Made by a program: the position numbers and the translations under genes. Below, one piece after another: positions 5,185 through 5,811 of a stretch of DNA of 5,811 nt (positions are counted from its first letter, which is position 1; each line of letters opens with the position of its first letter). The notes under the pieces were generated by a model. It searched no databases, was not told the DNA's origin, and saw nothing but the letters and a program-made list of their open reading frames with translations. This DNA is from Sedimenticola sp. (GTDB taxonomy: Bacteria > Pseudomonadota > Gammaproteobacteria > Chromatiales > Chromatiaceae). The stretch spans positions 1 to 5,811 of the forward strand of contig JALVUB010000212.1 in NCBI GenBank assembly GCA_027023915.1. The letters are read 5' to 3'.

Positions 5185-5481
5185 TCAATCCTCCAGCGTT
5201 TTGGCCAGCGCAATGGCGCGTTCAATGTCCCGCTGCTGGGTGGACTTGTCGCCACCACCCAACATCACGATCAGCACCTCACCGCGCCGGGTGTAATACA
5301 TGCGCCAGCCAGGGCCGAAAAACTCTCGCATCTCGAAGACGCCCTCACCAACCGGCTTCACGTCCCCCAGATTGCCATTCGCCGCGCGCTCAAGACGGCG
5401 AACAAGGCGGCCTCGCGTCACGTGATCCTTCAGGCCGCTCAGCCATTCGACGAACTCGGGTGTTTGTTTGATCTGATACAC
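5185..5481 (-). CDS. RelE/HigB-like toxin (HI1419-type addiction module killer)
   Basis: This 98-aa toxin belongs to the HI1419-type branch of the RelE/ParE superfamily, small proteins that in characterised relatives cleave mRNA at the ribosome. Conserved family features are FVEWLSGLKD near the N-terminus, the RRLERAANGNLGDVKPVGEGVFEMR core (residues 28-52) and WRMYYTRRGEVLIVMLGGGDKSTQQRDIERA (59-89) forming the beta-sheet and final helix. The start is GTG at 5481: an in-frame stop at 5505-5503 rules out longer forms, apart from an unlikely CTG at 5502. The ribosome binding site is weak and close (AAGG, 2 bases away), so translation may be poor or nearly leaderless, in keeping with low toxin output. 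Toxin-first order matches higBA-type modules. Both genes run against their neighbours. Confidence 0.93.
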   Translation of the reverse strand: MYQIKQTPEFVEWLSGLKDHVTRGRLVRRLERAANGNLGDVKPVGEGVFEMREFFGPGWRMYYTRRGEVLIVMLGGGDKSTQQRDIERAIALAKTLED

Positions 5482-5488
5482 AACCTTA

Positions 5489-5510
5489 GCGTAACCGAAC
5501 AGTTACACGC
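5489..5510 (-). promoter_or_regulatory. Probable TA operator and promoter region
   Basis: GTAAC (5491-5495) and GTTAC (5502-5506) form an inverted repeat around a 6-base centre. The match resumes outside as GCGT/ACGC with two extra bases on one side. It ends 7 bases from the toxin start, where type II antitoxins bind to autorepress. On the minus strand TTGGCA (starting near 5517) is spaced 18 bases from TACGCT (5493-5488), a fair -35 with a weak -10, which would put the transcription start at or near the toxin GTG. The same 53-base gap also holds the ssb ribosome binding site, so binding here could touch ssb transcription too. Confidence 0.5.
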
Positions 5511-5534
5511 CTGCCAACCCATGAGGAACCAACC

Positions 5535-5811
5535 ATGATGCAAGCCGCCATCCACGGAAGCCTAGGCTGCGACCCCCAGCCCCGCAGCACCAGCACCGGG
5601 AACCCCATGACCGTTGCCAGCCTGGCGGTGGACGTGACGCCGCACAACGCCGAAGCCGACGAGACCCTATGGGTTATGGTGGTCACCTTTGGCCGCCTGG
5701 CGGAACAACTGGCGCGCCACAAGAAGGGCGAAATGCTCTCCGCCGCTGGCCGCCTCACCCTGAAACGCTGGACAGGCAACGACGGTCAGGAGCGCATCAA
5801 CTGGGAACTAC
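5535..5811 (+). CDS. ssb: Single-stranded DNA-binding protein, N-terminal part (runs off window)
   Basis: The first 92 codons of an SSB of the bacterial OB-fold family, cut by the window end. SSB coats single-stranded DNA during replication and conjugative or satellite DNA synthesis. Visible family features are GSLGCDPQPR at the N-terminus (residues 8-17), NPMTVASLAVDV as the following strand, LWVMVVTFGRLAEQLARHKKGEMLSAAGRL covering the conserved fG..Ae.l..KG.....G.l pattern, and KRWTGNDGQERINWEL. AGGA (5524-5527) precedes ATG 5535 by 7 bases; the next codon (5538) is also ATG and cannot be excluded as the start. The divergent order to ssl mobile-element replication genes fits an element-encoded SSB working with the RepA helicase. 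The C-terminal tail that recruits partners is beyond the window. Confidence 0.87.
   Translation, partial: MMQAAIHGSLGCDPQPRSTSTGNPMTVASLAVDVTPHNAEADETLWVMVVTFGRLAEQLARHKKGEMLSAAGRLTLKRWTGNDGQERINWEL

Larger units (their letters stand above)
4804..5538 (+). other. Well-signalled start codon and long frame antisense to the TA operon
   Basis: ATG at 4804 follows GGAGG (4792-4796) by 7 bases, as good a ribosome binding site as any in the window. The frame stays open for 244 codons and ends with a TGA that overlaps the ssb start as ATGA. The first 19 codons (MSAFAHMIATHWQRR...) precede the antitoxin gene, and roughly the last 18 lie beyond the toxin. The middle is the exact antisense of both TA genes and looks like shadow sequence (His/Arg/Gln-rich, no fold I recognise). 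The simplest reading is that a small + strand gene once lay between the origin and ssb, coupled to ssb, and that the TA module was inserted into it. A chance antisense frame in GC-rich DNA is the alternative. Confidence 0.25.

Noticed and set aside
5486..5779. 97-aa minus-strand frame upstream of the toxin
   Set aside because: It is the antisense of ssb, whose sense frame shows conserved SSB features and a proper ribosome binding site.

Overview
The window looks like one end of an integrated mobile element from a GC-rich proteobacterium. The tRNA-Phe remnant has the sequence style of beta- or gammaproteobacteria; this is recognition by eye, not a search. The genes are packed into overlapping ATGA/GTGA cistrons with strong GGAGG-type ribosome binding sites. 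The accessory character is clear: integrase, replication genes, a toxin-antitoxin pair and an SSB, with no housekeeping protein gene.

Left end (1-480): about 210 bases without a recognisable gene are followed by the 3' two thirds of a tRNA-Phe gene on the minus strand (213-261). The homology stops abruptly inside the anticodon stem, as expected at a recombination junction. Next come a perfect extended -10 promoter (284-292), two inverted copies of a 17-bp ATCACTG-type box (291-307 and 358-374), a possible 10-codon leader peptide and a hairpin. Together these form the leader and probable control region of the integrase gene.

Integration unit (481-2501): a P4-type tyrosine recombinase with all catalytic residues is translationally coupled (GTGA overlap) to a 234-aa protein I do not recognise, which has visibly lower GC. 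A perfect 10-bp inverted repeat (2497-2536) closes this unit.

Replication unit (2602-4803): three overlapping cistrons encode a 63-aa helix-turn-helix protein, a 188-aa protein carrying only a P4-alpha-like primase zinc-ribbon region, and a 401-aa RepA-type (RecA-fold, RSF1010 RepA-like) helicase. A 245-bp noncoding stretch follows, with three identical GGTGGCGGAGT iterons, one near-perfect inverted copy and several strong hairpins. It is the best candidate for the element's replication origin.

Right part (4804-5811): a HI1419/HI1420-type toxin-antitoxin operon lies on the minus strand, against the direction of every other protein gene. It sits between the candidate origin and an ssb gene that runs off the window. 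A + strand start codon with a near-ideal ribosome binding site lies just left of the antitoxin and may be the start of a gene interrupted by the TA module.

How it fits together (inference): the integrase moves the element in and out of tRNA-Phe. The HTH protein, zinc-ribbon protein, RepA helicase, iteron region and SSB would let the excised circle replicate, and the TA pair would stabilise it. The notable design is that the primase zinc ribbon and the helicase, fused in phage P4 alpha, are separate proteins here, and the helicase is of the plasmid RepA type.
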